The translations under genes were made by a program, and so were the position numbers. The notes beneath the pieces were generated by a model, which was not told where the DNA came from, searched no databases, and saw nothing but the letters and a program-made list of their open reading frames with translations. 64,000 bases of DNA, taken from the NCBI GenBank assembly GCA_965662735.1, contig CBFIIU010000005.1:1-64000 (forward strand), read 5' to 3'. Source of the stretch: JAYODZ01 sp965662735 (lineage in GTDB: Bacteria > Pseudomonadota > Alphaproteobacteria > RS24). This document shows positions 8,748 through 16,518 of this stretch, in pieces; positions within the stretch are counted from its first letter, which is position 1, and every line of letters starts with the position of its first letter.

Positions 8748-10169
8748 ATGGGAAAAGTGACCGGATTTCTCGAAGTTGATCGTAAGGATCGGAGCTATTT
8801 GCCAGCTGCCGAGCGCGTGCAAAACTTTCGTGAGTTTGTCGTTCCGCTCTCTGACACGGCACTAACAGATCAAGCCTCTCGGTGCATGGATTGTGGCGTG
8901 CCGTATTGCCATAATGGCTGTCCGGTGAACAATCAAATTCCCGATTGGAACGACCTTGTGTATCAAGATGCATGGCAAGAGGCGTTACAGAATTTACATT
9001 CGACGAATAATTTTCCCGAATTTACAGGGCGCATTTGCCCTGCCCCCTGCGAAGCGTCCTGTACGCTTAACCTCATCGACAAACCCGTTACCATTAAGTC
9101 GATTGAGTGCGCCATCGTCGATCGTGGGTGGGAAAATGGATGGATCGTGCCTCAGCCGCCCACCCATCGGACCGGCAAAAAAATAGCCATTATCGGATCG
9201 GGCCCCGCGGGCCTTGCCGCCGCACAGCAATTAGCGCGCGCCGGCCATGACGTCCATGTTTATGAAAAAAATGCGAAAGCCGGTGGCTTGCTGCGCTATG
9301 GCATTCCTGACTTCAAAATGGAAAAACATTTGATCGATCGGCGCGTTGATCAATTGGAAGCCGAGGGTGTGACCTTCCACTATAATGTAAATGTTGGCGT
9401 TGATCTCTCGGGCGCCGAGGTGATTGCGCAACATGATGCTGTCATTTTGGCCGGCGGATCTGAAAAGCCACGCGATCTGCCAGTTCCAGGCCGCGAGCTT
9501 GAGGGCGTGCATTTTGCGATGGATTTCTTACCCCAGCAAAACCGTCGAATTGGCCAAGAGCCCATCGGCGACGCCATGCACCCTATATTGGCCGAAGGCA
9601 AAAAAGTCATTGTTATTGGGGGTGGCGACACGGGATCAGACTGCATTGGGACGTCCATTCGCCAAGGGGCCGAGTCTGTGACGCAACTCGAAATCATGCC
9701 CATGCCGCCCGAAAAAGAAAACAAAGAGCTGACATGGCCGGATTGGCCTTTGAAATTACGAACCTCGTCGAGCCAAGAAGAGGGCGCAGAGCGCGATTTC
9801 TCGGTGATGACCCAAAAAGTATTGGGCGAAAATGGTGTGGTGACAGGCATTGAATGCTGCAAGGTCGATGACGCGATGCAGCCCATTGCCGGAAGCAGTT
9901 TTGTGTTGCCTGCTGATTTAGTGTTGTTGGCGATGGGCTTCATTCACCCTATTCATGAGGGCCTTCTCGATGAAATTTCGGTAGAGCGCGATGCCCGCGG
10001 CAATGTCGCTGCCGACACCCAGACCTATGAGACATCCGCTGAGAAAATATTTGCCTGCGGGGATATGCGCCGCGGCCAATCCTTGGTGGTCTGGTCGATC
10101 CGGGAAGGGCGCCAATGCGCCCGCGAGGTCGACGTGTTTTTGATGGGCAAGAGCGACCTGCCGCGTTAA
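8748..10169 (+). CDS. gltD: glutamate synthase (NADPH) small chain
   Basis: The small subunit takes electrons from NADPH through FAD to the Fe-S clusters and FMN of GltB. The N-terminal third carries two cysteine groups, RCMDCGVPYCHNGCP (about residues 44-59) and ICPAPCEASC (about 96-106), for 4Fe-4S clusters. These are followed by the FAD Rossmann motif GSGPAGLAAAQ (about 148-158), the NADPH motif GGGDTGSDC (about 290-298) and a final GDMRRGQSLVVW FAD contact. The length of 473 residues is typical. The ATG is one base after the gltB stop, with AGGAG upstream inside the end of gltB, so translation is probably coupled. It converges with the VWA gene on the other strand, 25 bases away, and no clear terminator is visible between them. 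Confidence 0.97.
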   Translation: MGKVTGFLEVDRKDRSYLPAAERVQNFREFVVPLSDTALTDQASRCMDCGVPYCHNGCPVNNQIPDWNDLVYQDAWQEALQNLHSTNNFPEFTGRICPAPCEASCTLNLIDKPVTIKSIECAIVDRGWENGWIVPQPPTHRTGKKIAIIGSGPAGLAAAQQLARAGHDVHVYEKNAKAGGLLRYGIPDFKMEKHLIDRRVDQLEAEGVTFHYNVNVGVDLSGAEVIAQHDAVILAGGSEKPRDLPVPGRELEGVHFAMDFLPQQNRRIGQEPIGDAMHPILAEGKKVIVIGGGDTGSDCIGTSIRQGAESVTQLEIMPMPPEKENKELTWPDWPLKLRTSSSQEEGAERDFSVMTQKVLGENGVVTGIECCKVDDAMQPIAGSSFVLPADLVLLAMGFIHPIHEGLLDEISVERDARGNVAADTQTYETSAEKIFACGDMRRGQSLVVWSIREGRQCAREVDVFLMGKSDLPR

Positions 10170-10194
10170 TCGGCCGCGCAACACCGCACAAGCT

Positions 10195-11649
10195 TTAGAT
10201 GCTGGTGCGCAGCAGCTGATCAATAACGCGTTCTAAATCGCGCATGGACTGACAACTTTGCACGGAATGACAATAGGCACCAAGGCGCGTCATTTCGCTA
10301 TCCCCTGTGTTCCATAATGAGCGGCTCTCGGGGTTGAGCCAGATCACGCGACGACACCGGTTCGACAATTCTTTAAGAATAAGATGACCAGGATCGCCAT
10401 AATTTGAGCGCGCATCTCCCAAGACCAGCAAGGTCGTTTTATGATCGACAGTGTCTTGAATGGCTGCATTCAAATCGGCAAAGGCAACCCGATAGTCGCT
10501 GGAGGCTTGGCCATAATCGCGCAAAATTTGCGTCATCGCCTCCTCAATATCATTATTCGTCAACAGCTCACTGACTTCATGACATTGACTGGTAAAGACA
10601 AAGGACCGCGTGCGCGGCATCACATCGCCCAAACTATATAGAAACATAAGGAGAAACCGGCTCACCGCGGCCACTNNNNNNNNNACAAAGGACCGCGTGC
10701 GCGGCATCACATCGCCCAAACTATATAGAAACATAAGGAGAAACCGGCTCACCGCGGCCACGGAGCCTGAAATATCGCACATGATCACAAGCTTGGGGCG
10801 CTGAATATGTTCGCGACGCCAAACCAAATCCATCATCACCCCATCATGGCGCAAGCCTTGACGAATGGTTCGCCGGGCATCTAATTGTCCCCGCCGCGCT
10901 CGTTTACGCCGCCGCGCATGTAGGCTGGCCAACCGTTTCGCAAGTTTCACGATCAGGCGGCGCATAATGTGCAAGTCGCTTCGATCGACATTGCTGAGCT
11001 TAATGCGCGACAGCGCTTCCTCGCGCACTAACCTGCCGGCATTTGCCGTGCGCATAGAAATTTGCCGCTCCACATAATCGCGCACGCGTTCCACCAATTG
11101 AGCGCGGGCGTTTTCAAGGGCCTGTTGGCGCTCGCCTTGCCCTTCACGGCGCGCCGCGCTGATTTGCGCTTCCAAATCGGCTAAGCCCATGGCTTCCATG
11201 ATCCGTCGGGTAAATAGGCCCTGCTGGGTAAACAGCCGCACCTCGCTTATCCCGACCTCGGCCGAAGCCTGCGCCAACAATCGCGAGAAGGCGCTCTCAT
11301 TTTGTGACGTTAAAATATCTGCAAGATCGGTTGGTGCCTCATCGGCCCCATCGGCGCGCTCAAGAGCAGTATCCGCCGCTTCTGACGATGCGCCCTCCTC
11401 TATATTCTCTTCTATATTCTCCTGAGGTCGATCGGCTTCGGGCAAAGCAAAATAGCGTTCAAAACAGTCGTCAAAAATTTCTTTTTCACTATCCGTTTTG
11501 GCGAGCACTTGCCCCAGCGCGATTTTGAGAGTTTGCCGTTCCCCCAGGCCGATTGTATCGAGAACACTGGCCGCATCGAGCGTCTCAGAAGTCGAGACAC
11601 GAATTTCTGATGCCCGCAAAACCCGAATAAAGTCTCCGAGCATAAACAT
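10195..11649 (-). CDS. VWA domain protein, CoxE-like (interrupted by assembly gap)
   Basis: Partner of the MoxR ATPase directly upstream; such pairs remodel or activate metalloenzymes and other complexes, in the cytoplasm. An acidic N-terminal half (about residues 1-180) and a basic middle (RLASLHARRRKRARRG) precede the C-terminal von Willebrand A domain with the MIDAS motif DISGS. The domain is cut by 9 Ns at 10676-10684, and a 77-base stretch (10598-10674) is repeated exactly at 10685-10761. The offset of 87 bases keeps the frame, so the true protein is probably about 455 residues rather than 484. The start may be ATG 11649 or ATG 11643. No CO dehydrogenase genes lie nearby, so the client is unknown. 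Confidence 0.85.
   Translation of the reverse strand: MFMLGDFIRVLRASEIRVSTSETLDAASVLDTIGLGERQTLKIALGQVLAKTDSEKEIFDDCFERYFALPEADRPQENIEENIEEGASSEAADTALERADGADEAPTDLADILTSQNESAFSRLLAQASAEVGISEVRLFTQQGLFTRRIMEAMGLADLEAQISAARREGQGERQQALENARAQLVERVRDYVERQISMRTANAGRLVREEALSRIKLSNVDRSDLHIMRRLIVKLAKRLASLHARRRKRARRGQLDARRTIRQGLRHDGVMMDLVWRREHIQRPKLVIMCDISGSVAAVSRFLLMFLYSLGDVMPRTRSFXXXXVAAVSRFLLMFLYSLGDVMPRTRSFVFTSQCHEVSELLTNNDIEEAMTQILRDYGQASSDYRVAFADLNAAIQDTVDHKTTLLVLGDARSNYGDPGHLILKELSNRCRRVIWLNPESRSLWNTGDSEMTRLGAYCHSVQSCQSMRDLERVIDQLLRTSI
10598..10761. repeat. 77-bp exact direct duplication around a 9-N gap (assembly artefact)
   Basis: Bases 10598-10674 and 10685-10761 are identical and are separated by one base plus Ns at 10676-10684. 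The copy lies inside the VWA domain and would duplicate 25 residues just after the MIDAS motif. The repeat length close to 77, seen again at 24555-24719, suggests overlapping contig ends that the scaffolder placed side by side. Confidence 0.9.
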
Positions 11650-12612
11650 TTAATGGCGGGTCTGTCTCAGGCTCTCGGCACTGTGCCGCAGCAGAGCCGT
11701 GGTTTGGGGGTCGACAATTTCGATATCGCTCTGAAATTTCAGCAAAACATTTAAGGTCTGCGATACAAACTCTGGCGTTAATTCTGAGATATTGAGCAAG
11801 ACCAATGTCCGTGCCCAATCAATGGTTTCGGACACGGCGGGAGGCTTTTTGAGATCGAGCTCGCGGATCGCGGCAACAAATTGCACCAAGTGATGGCGTA
11901 ATTTCTCATCCAAATCAGGTACGCGGCTGGCGATGATGGTGGCCTCGCGTTGGGGATCTGGAAAAGGAATATATAAATGAAGGCACCGACGTTTCAGCGC
12001 ATCGCTTAGCTCACGGGTATTATTGGAGGTGAGAAAAACAATCGGCTTGATGGGCGCCGACACTGTGCCAATTTCGGGAATGGTGATCTGATAGTCGGAT
12101 AATAATTCAAGCAAGAAGGCTTCAAATTCATTATCGGCCTTATCGATTTCATCGATCAATAAAACACAGCCGGCGTCCGATTGGAGAGCCGCCAAGAGCG
12201 GCCGCTCATGGATAAACTGAGGCGAGAAGAACACATCCTCAAAGCCTTGCAGCTTCTCCATGGATTGCGCCAAGGTGGTTGCATCGCCCATCACATCCGA
12301 GAGCTTCTCCCGCAACACCTGCGTGTACAGCAATTGTTTGCCATACTGCCATTCATAGAGCGCTTTGCTCTCGTCAAGCCCTTCATAGCATTGCAAACGC
12401 ACCAAGGGTAGATCGAGAAGCTCGGCCGCCGCTTTGGCCAATTCGGTTTTGCCTACGCCGGGTGGCCCCTCGACCAAAAGCGGCTTGGTCAGCTCCTGGG
12501 CAAGAAATAAAGCGGTAGCAATCTTACGATCGCCGATATAGCCGGCATGCGCGAATTGATCGAGCAGCTGCGCGATCCGCGCATCGGAACTGAGTGTTTT
12601 TTGATCCATCAC
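11650..12612 (-). CDS. MoxR-family AAA+ ATPase
   Basis: Cytoplasmic AAA+ chaperone-like ATPase, 320 residues. Walker A is GPPGVGKT (about residues 49-56), Walker B is LLIDEIDKAD (about 146-155), sensor 1 is in LTSNNTRELS and the arginine finger region in LKRRCLHLYIPFP. Known members act with VWA proteins to insert metals or mature enzymes. The stop codon TAA abuts the start of the VWA gene, so the two form one operon and are probably translationally coupled. Two ATG codons in tandem are at the start. The 20 bases between it and the transglycosylase stop hold no clear terminator, so the unit may be read through from the gene upstream. Confidence 0.93.
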   Translation of the reverse strand: MMDQKTLSSDARIAQLLDQFAHAGYIGDRKIATALFLAQELTKPLLVEGPPGVGKTELAKAAAELLDLPLVRLQCYEGLDESKALYEWQYGKQLLYTQVLREKLSDVMGDATTLAQSMEKLQGFEDVFFSPQFIHERPLLAALQSDAGCVLLIDEIDKADNEFEAFLLELLSDYQITIPEIGTVSAPIKPIVFLTSNNTRELSDALKRRCLHLYIPFPDPQREATIIASRVPDLDEKLRHHLVQFVAAIRELDLKKPPAVSETIDWARTLVLLNISELTPEFVSQTLNVLLKFQSDIEIVDPQTTALLRHSAESLRQTRH

Positions 12613-12632
12613 ACGAAACTAGCTTAAAAACT

Positions 12633-14429
12633 CTACTGGCGCATAATTTTTTCGATATGCGCCAAAATTTGAGGTGTGGCATAGCCATCAACAATCATTT
12701 TATTGTCGCGCTGAAAGGCAATCAGGGCGGCGAAGGTCTCGCGGCCCGGCACACCGTCGACATGTTCGATCGCATAGCCCGCTTTTTGCAAAAGGGCCTG
12801 TAATTTGCGGATTTCGTCCGGCAATAAGGGACGATCTTCAGTGGGCCACGTCAGACGCAGCGCATCGCCGCCCTCAAGCCGCGAGCTCAACATCCCCACG
12901 GCCAGCGCATAGGCNNNNNNNNNNNNNNNNNNNNNNNNNNNNNNNNNNNNNNNNNNNNNNNNNNNNNNNNNNNNNNNNNNNNNNNNNNNNNNNNNNNNNN
13001 NNNNNNNNNNNNNNNNNNNNNNNNNNNNNNNNNNNNNNNNNNNNNNNNNNNNNNNNNNNNNNNNNNNNNNNNNNNNNNNNNNNNNNNNNNNNNNNNNNNN
13101 NNNNNNNNNNNNNNNNNNNNNNNNNNNNNNNNNNNNNNNNNNNNNNNNNNNNNNNNNNNNNNNNNNNNNNNNNNNNNNNNNNNNNNNNNNNNNNNNNNNN
13201 NNNNNNNNNNNNNNNNNNNNNNNNNNNNNNNNNNNNNNNNNNNNNNNNNNNNNNNNNNNNNNNNNNNNNNNNNNNNNNNNNNNNNNNNNNNNNNNNNNNN
13301 NNNNNNNNNNNNNNNNNNNNNNNNNNNNNNNNNNNNNNNNNNNNNNNNNNNNNNNNNNNNNNNNNNNNNNNNNNNNNCCAAATTTTTGTCGCCGTCCTTC
13401 ATAGCCCAGCGTCGCCAGCGCTTCGAGCACCGGAAAATCGCCGGTAATTGTTCCAAAATTCGTTTCGACACCCCATATGGCCGCCATGATGGAGCTCGGA
13501 ACCCCAAATTTTTTCTCTAATCGATCAAAGGTCGCCGCGTGCTCGGCTAATTTTGCGCGTCCATCGGCAATCCGTTTTGGCGTCACTAACATATCGAGAT
13601 ATTCCCAAATCGGCTTGATGTATTCGGGCTGACGCGCCGCCAATCGTTGCACAGTGGGGTTCAAACTGATTGTGTCGAGAGCAGCCAGATGCTGCTCAGC
13701 GACTCCACGCGCCCGTGCTTGCGCTTGCATGGCATCAATATAAGCCTCGAATGTCTCGGCGCGAGCCTCGGACACCAGAGCGGCCAGCACAGATAGCATC
13801 AAGATCATGTAACCGAGGCGCCTCGCCAAAAATTGGCCAGACAACCGACCAGACAACCGGCCAAACAATTGATCAGGCAATTGGCCAAACAATTGGGGAA
13901 CTACTAAGCTGTGGGCCATAAAATATTGTTTCATCTGATCGGACCTCGTGACCTCGAAAGCGGAAGCGCTTATAAGACTATACAGATGANNNNNNNNNNC
14001 AAATTTTTTCTCTAATCGATCAAAGGTCGCCGCGTGCTCGGCTAATTTTGCGCGCCCATCGGCAATCCGCTTCGGCGTCACTAACATATCGAGATATTCC
14101 CAAATCGGCTTTATGTATTCGGGCTGACGCGCCGCCAATCGTTGCACAGTGGGGTTCAAACTGATCGTGTCGAGAGCAGCCAGATGCTGCTCAGCGACCC
14201 CACGCGCCCGTGCTTCCGCTTGCATGGCATCAATATAAGCCTCGAATGTCTCAGCGCGAGTCTCAGCGCGAGCCTCGGACACCAGAGCGGCCAGCATAGA
14301 TAGCATTAAGATCATGTAACCGAGGCGCCTCACCAAAAATTGGCCAGACAACCGGCCAAACAATTGATCAGGCAATTGGCCAAACAATTGGGGAACTACT
14401 AAGCTGCGGGCCATAAAATATTGTTTCAT
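12633..14429 (-). CDS. lytic murein transglycosylase, MltB-like with C-terminal peptidoglycan-binding domain (broken by gaps)
   Basis: Periplasmic enzyme cleaving the MurNAc-GlcNAc bond with formation of 1,6-anhydroMurNAc. The best start is ATG 14429 (MKQYFMARS), after GAGGTCC. A run of 12-bp repeats coding alternating FGQL/PDQL/FGRL/SGQF precedes a signal segment (GYMILMLSVLAALVSEARA). The SLT_2 catalytic domain follows, with the Glu of WGVETNFG, then 463 Ns (12915-13377) covering most of its C-terminal half, then a PG_binding_1 domain (DEIRKLQALLQKAGY to the C-terminus). Bases 13505-13989 duplicate 14000-14484 with about 2-3% differences around 10 Ns, so the N-terminus appears twice. The gene is probably intact in the organism, at around 400 residues. 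Confidence 0.85.
   Translation of the reverse strand: MKQYFMARSLVVPQLFGQLPDQLFGRLSGQFLVRRLGYMILMLSMLAALVSEARAETRAETFEAYIDAMQAEARARGVAEQHLAALDTISLNPTVQRLAARQPEYIKPIWEYLDMLVTPKRIADGRAKLAEHAATFDRLEKKFXXXXHLYSLISASAFEVTRSDQMKQYFMAHSLVVPQLFGQLPDQLFGRLSGRLSGQFLARRLGYMILMLSVLAALVSEARAETFEAYIDAMQAQARARGVAEQHLAALDTISLNPTVQRLAARQPEYIKPIWEYLDMLVTPKRIADGRAKLAEHAATFDRLEKKFGVPSSIMAAIWGVETNFGTITGDFPVLEALATLGYEGRRQKFXXXXXXXXXXXXXXXXXXXXXXXXXXXXXXXXXXXXXXXXXXXXXXXXXXXXXXXXXXXXXXXXXXXXXXXXXXXXXXXXXXXXXXXXXXXXXXXXXXXXXXXXXXXXXXXXXXXXXXXXXXXXXXXXXXXXXXXXXXXXXXXXXXXXXXXXXXXAYALAVGMLSSRLEGGDALRLTWPTEDRPLLPDEIRKLQALLQKAGYAIEHVDGVPGRETFAALIAFQRDNKMIVDGYATPQILAHIEKIMRQ
12915..13377. other. assembly gap, 463 Ns
   Basis: Run of undetermined bases inside the lytic transglycosylase gene. 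The frame is kept across it in the given coordinates, but the true length is unknown. Confidence 0.99.
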
Positions 14430-14484
14430 CTGATCGGACCTCGTGACCTCGAAAGCGGAAGCGCTTATAAGACTATACAGATGA
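13505..14484. repeat. diverged 485-bp direct duplication around a 10-N gap
   Basis: Bases 13505-13989 and 14000-14484 are two versions of the 5' part of the transglycosylase gene plus upstream DNA. Both are 485 bases long, but they differ at about a dozen single positions and by two compensating 12-base indels. The left copy has one extra unit in the CAGACAACCGGC repeat, the right copy has one extra GCGCGAGTCTCA unit. This looks like two strain variants joined by a scaffolder rather than a genomic tandem duplication, because the right copy starts abruptly inside a codon run next to Ns. Confidence 0.85.
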
Positions 14485-14541
14485 TTCATATCATTTCATC
14501 TGCATGCCGTCATCTCACGGCCTCGCTTAGAAAGGGATCAA

Positions 14542-15423
14542 ATGGCAAAGTCTAAAATTCGCACTGTCGTGTTCCCGGTTGCGGGGCTGGGCACTCGGTT
14601 TTTGCCAGCCACCAAAGCCGTACCCAAAGAAATGCTTCCCGTTGTGGATCGCCCCCTTATTCAATGGGCTGTCGAAGAGGCCGTTGAAGCGGGCTGTCGC
14701 GAGTTTGTTTTTGTCACTGCGCCGTCTAAGTCGGCAATTATGGCGCATTTTTCGCAAGCCCCCCATTATGAAGCGGCGCTCAAAGACAAGAATAAGACGG
14801 ATGCTCTGGCCACTTTACGTGCGGGCCTGCCCGATGATGCGGTCGTCCATGAGGTTTATCAAGATCAACCGCTGGGTCTCGGCCATGCCATTGGCTGCGC
14901 GCGGCCTTATATTTCGGACCAACCTTTCGCCGTTATTTTGCCAGATGACATGGTGCTATCGCGCCCCGGCTGTTTGTCGCAAATGGTGGAACAGTATAAA
15001 GGCGGTCATTTGGTGGCCGTCGAGAATGTACCGGCTGATCAAACTCAAAAATATGGCATTGTCGATGCCGCGGAAGATGATGGTGAGATGGTGCGCATCC
15101 AAGGGCTGGTGGAAAAACCAGCGCCGGAGGATGCCCCCTCAACGCTCGCAATTATCGGCCGATATATTTTCGACCCACGCATAATGGATGCGATCGACAC
15201 GCAAAAAGCGGGCGCCGGGGGTGAAATTCAAATTACCGATGCAATGGCCCAAACCCTTGATGATATCGCTTTATCGGGACTGCGCTTTCGCGGCACACGA
15301 TATGATTGCGGCAGTCGCACCGGATTTTTGGCAGCCAATATCGCCTTTGCCCTGTCTGTTGATGGCGCCAACATCGGAGGCGATCTGCGCCAACAGCTTG
15401 CGCAAATTATCGACGAGGCGTAA
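14542..15423 (+). CDS. galU: UTP-glucose-1-phosphate uridylyltransferase
   Basis: Cytoplasmic nucleotidyltransferase making UDP-glucose from UTP and glucose-1-phosphate, the entry point to envelope polysaccharide and LPS sugars. At 293 residues it has the standard length. The nucleotide-binding signature GLGTRFLPATKAVPKEMLPV sits at about residues 16-35, with DRPLIQWAVEEA after it, and the substrate region VEKPAPEDAPSTLAIIGRY at about 190-208. The ATG at 14542 follows AGAAAGGGA. It is divergent from the lytic transglycosylase, and kdsD lies about 100 bases downstream on the same strand, so this is a small cell-envelope precursor group. Confidence 0.97.
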   Translation: MAKSKIRTVVFPVAGLGTRFLPATKAVPKEMLPVVDRPLIQWAVEEAVEAGCREFVFVTAPSKSAIMAHFSQAPHYEAALKDKNKTDALATLRAGLPDDAVVHEVYQDQPLGLGHAIGCARPYISDQPFAVILPDDMVLSRPGCLSQMVEQYKGGHLVAVENVPADQTQKYGIVDAAEDDGEMVRIQGLVEKPAPEDAPSTLAIIGRYIFDPRIMDAIDTQKAGAGGEIQITDAMAQTLDDIALSGLRFRGTRYDCGSRTGFLAANIAFALSVDGANIGGDLRQQLAQIIDEA

Positions 15424-15519
15424 ACCACCCTTATGAATAAAAATCAGGACATATGCGTATCAAATCGGATCTCCGCATGAGTGGTGCGCCATCGTCCCCG
15501 AATAAGCAGAGGATGTGTT

Positions 15520-16476
15520 ATGGCTTTTGATCCCTTAGTTTCTGCCGGCCGTACAATTACCACCGAGCAAGAGGGCCTTGCCCAGCTAGCAAAGGCACTC
15601 GATGACACATTTACCCGAGCCATTGCCATTTTATCTGCCTGCACAGGGCGCGTGATCGTTTCAGGAATGGGAAAAAGTGGCCATGTGGGGCGCAAGATTG
15701 CAGCCACATTGGCCTCAACGGGCACCCCCGCTCAATTCGTGCACCCGGCAGAGGCAAGCCATGGCGACCTCGGTATGATTACCGCGCAAGATTGCATCTT
15801 AGCTCTATCTTGGTCTGGCGAAACGCAAGAGCTGGGTAATTTACTTGCCTATGCGGTGCGGTTTGACATCCCTTTGATTGCAATCACGTCCAACCCCGAC
15901 AGCCAATTAGGTCGTAAATCATCGGTCTGTCTGACCCTTCCCAAAGCAGAGGAAGCCTGCCCCAATGGGCTCGCACCAACCACTTCGACAACCTTACAAT
16001 TGGTCATGGGCGATGCATTAGCGGTTGCCTTGCTGGAGCATAAGAATTTTTCCGCCTCAGATTTTAAGAACTTCCATCCGGGCGGAAAGCTTGGCGCTAA
16101 TTTGGTTCTGGTCCGGGAGGTCATGCATAAAGAGACCGAGCTCCCGCTTATGTCGGCCGATGCGCGCATGAGTGAAGCGCTGGTGGTCATGACTGAAAAG
16201 GGCTTTGGCTGCTTAGGGATTACAGACGCCAAAGGTATGCTGTTGGGCATTATTACGGATGGCGATTTGCGTCGGCACATGTCGCCCACATTACTCGATC
16301 AAAGCACTGCCGATATTATGACCAAAAACCCGAGAACGATTTCATCGGATATGATGGCGGCCGAAGCCATGTCCTTGATGAATGCACAGAGCATCCAATG
16401 TCTATTCGTATGTGACGCGGGACGACCAATTGGCTTGGTGCGCGTTCTTGACCTGTTGCGCATCGGCGTCGCCTGA
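15520..16476 (+). CDS. kdsD: arabinose-5-phosphate isomerase, KpsF/GutQ family
   Basis: Interconverts ribulose-5-phosphate and arabinose-5-phosphate, the first step to KDO for lipopolysaccharide. The start chosen is ATG 15520 (MAFDPLVSAG), preceded by AGAGGAT; an upstream GTG at 15481 would add 13 unrelated residues. The 318-residue protein has an N-terminal SIS sugar-isomerase domain (about residues 30-170) with GMGKSGHVGRKIAATL and the PAEASHGDLGMI substrate motif, then two CBS domains (about 205-318). This is the usual two-part architecture of KdsD. It follows galU, with a TonB receptor 42 bases further on. Confidence 0.94.
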   Translation: MAFDPLVSAGRTITTEQEGLAQLAKALDDTFTRAIAILSACTGRVIVSGMGKSGHVGRKIAATLASTGTPAQFVHPAEASHGDLGMITAQDCILALSWSGETQELGNLLAYAVRFDIPLIAITSNPDSQLGRKSSVCLTLPKAEEACPNGLAPTTSTTLQLVMGDALAVALLEHKNFSASDFKNFHPGGKLGANLVLVREVMHKETELPLMSADARMSEALVVMTEKGFGCLGITDAKGMLLGIITDGDLRRHMSPTLLDQSTADIMTKNPRTISSDMMAAEAMSLMNAQSIQCLFVCDAGRPIGLVRVLDLLRIGVA

Positions 16477-16518
16477 TCTACCGTTCGGGATCAGTAACAT
16501 TCAGCACGAGTACGCCCT

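Noticed and set aside
10598..10761. Internal repeat domain in the VWA protein
   Set aside because: Exact duplication around Ns, same offset as the one at 24555-24719, so an assembly artefact.
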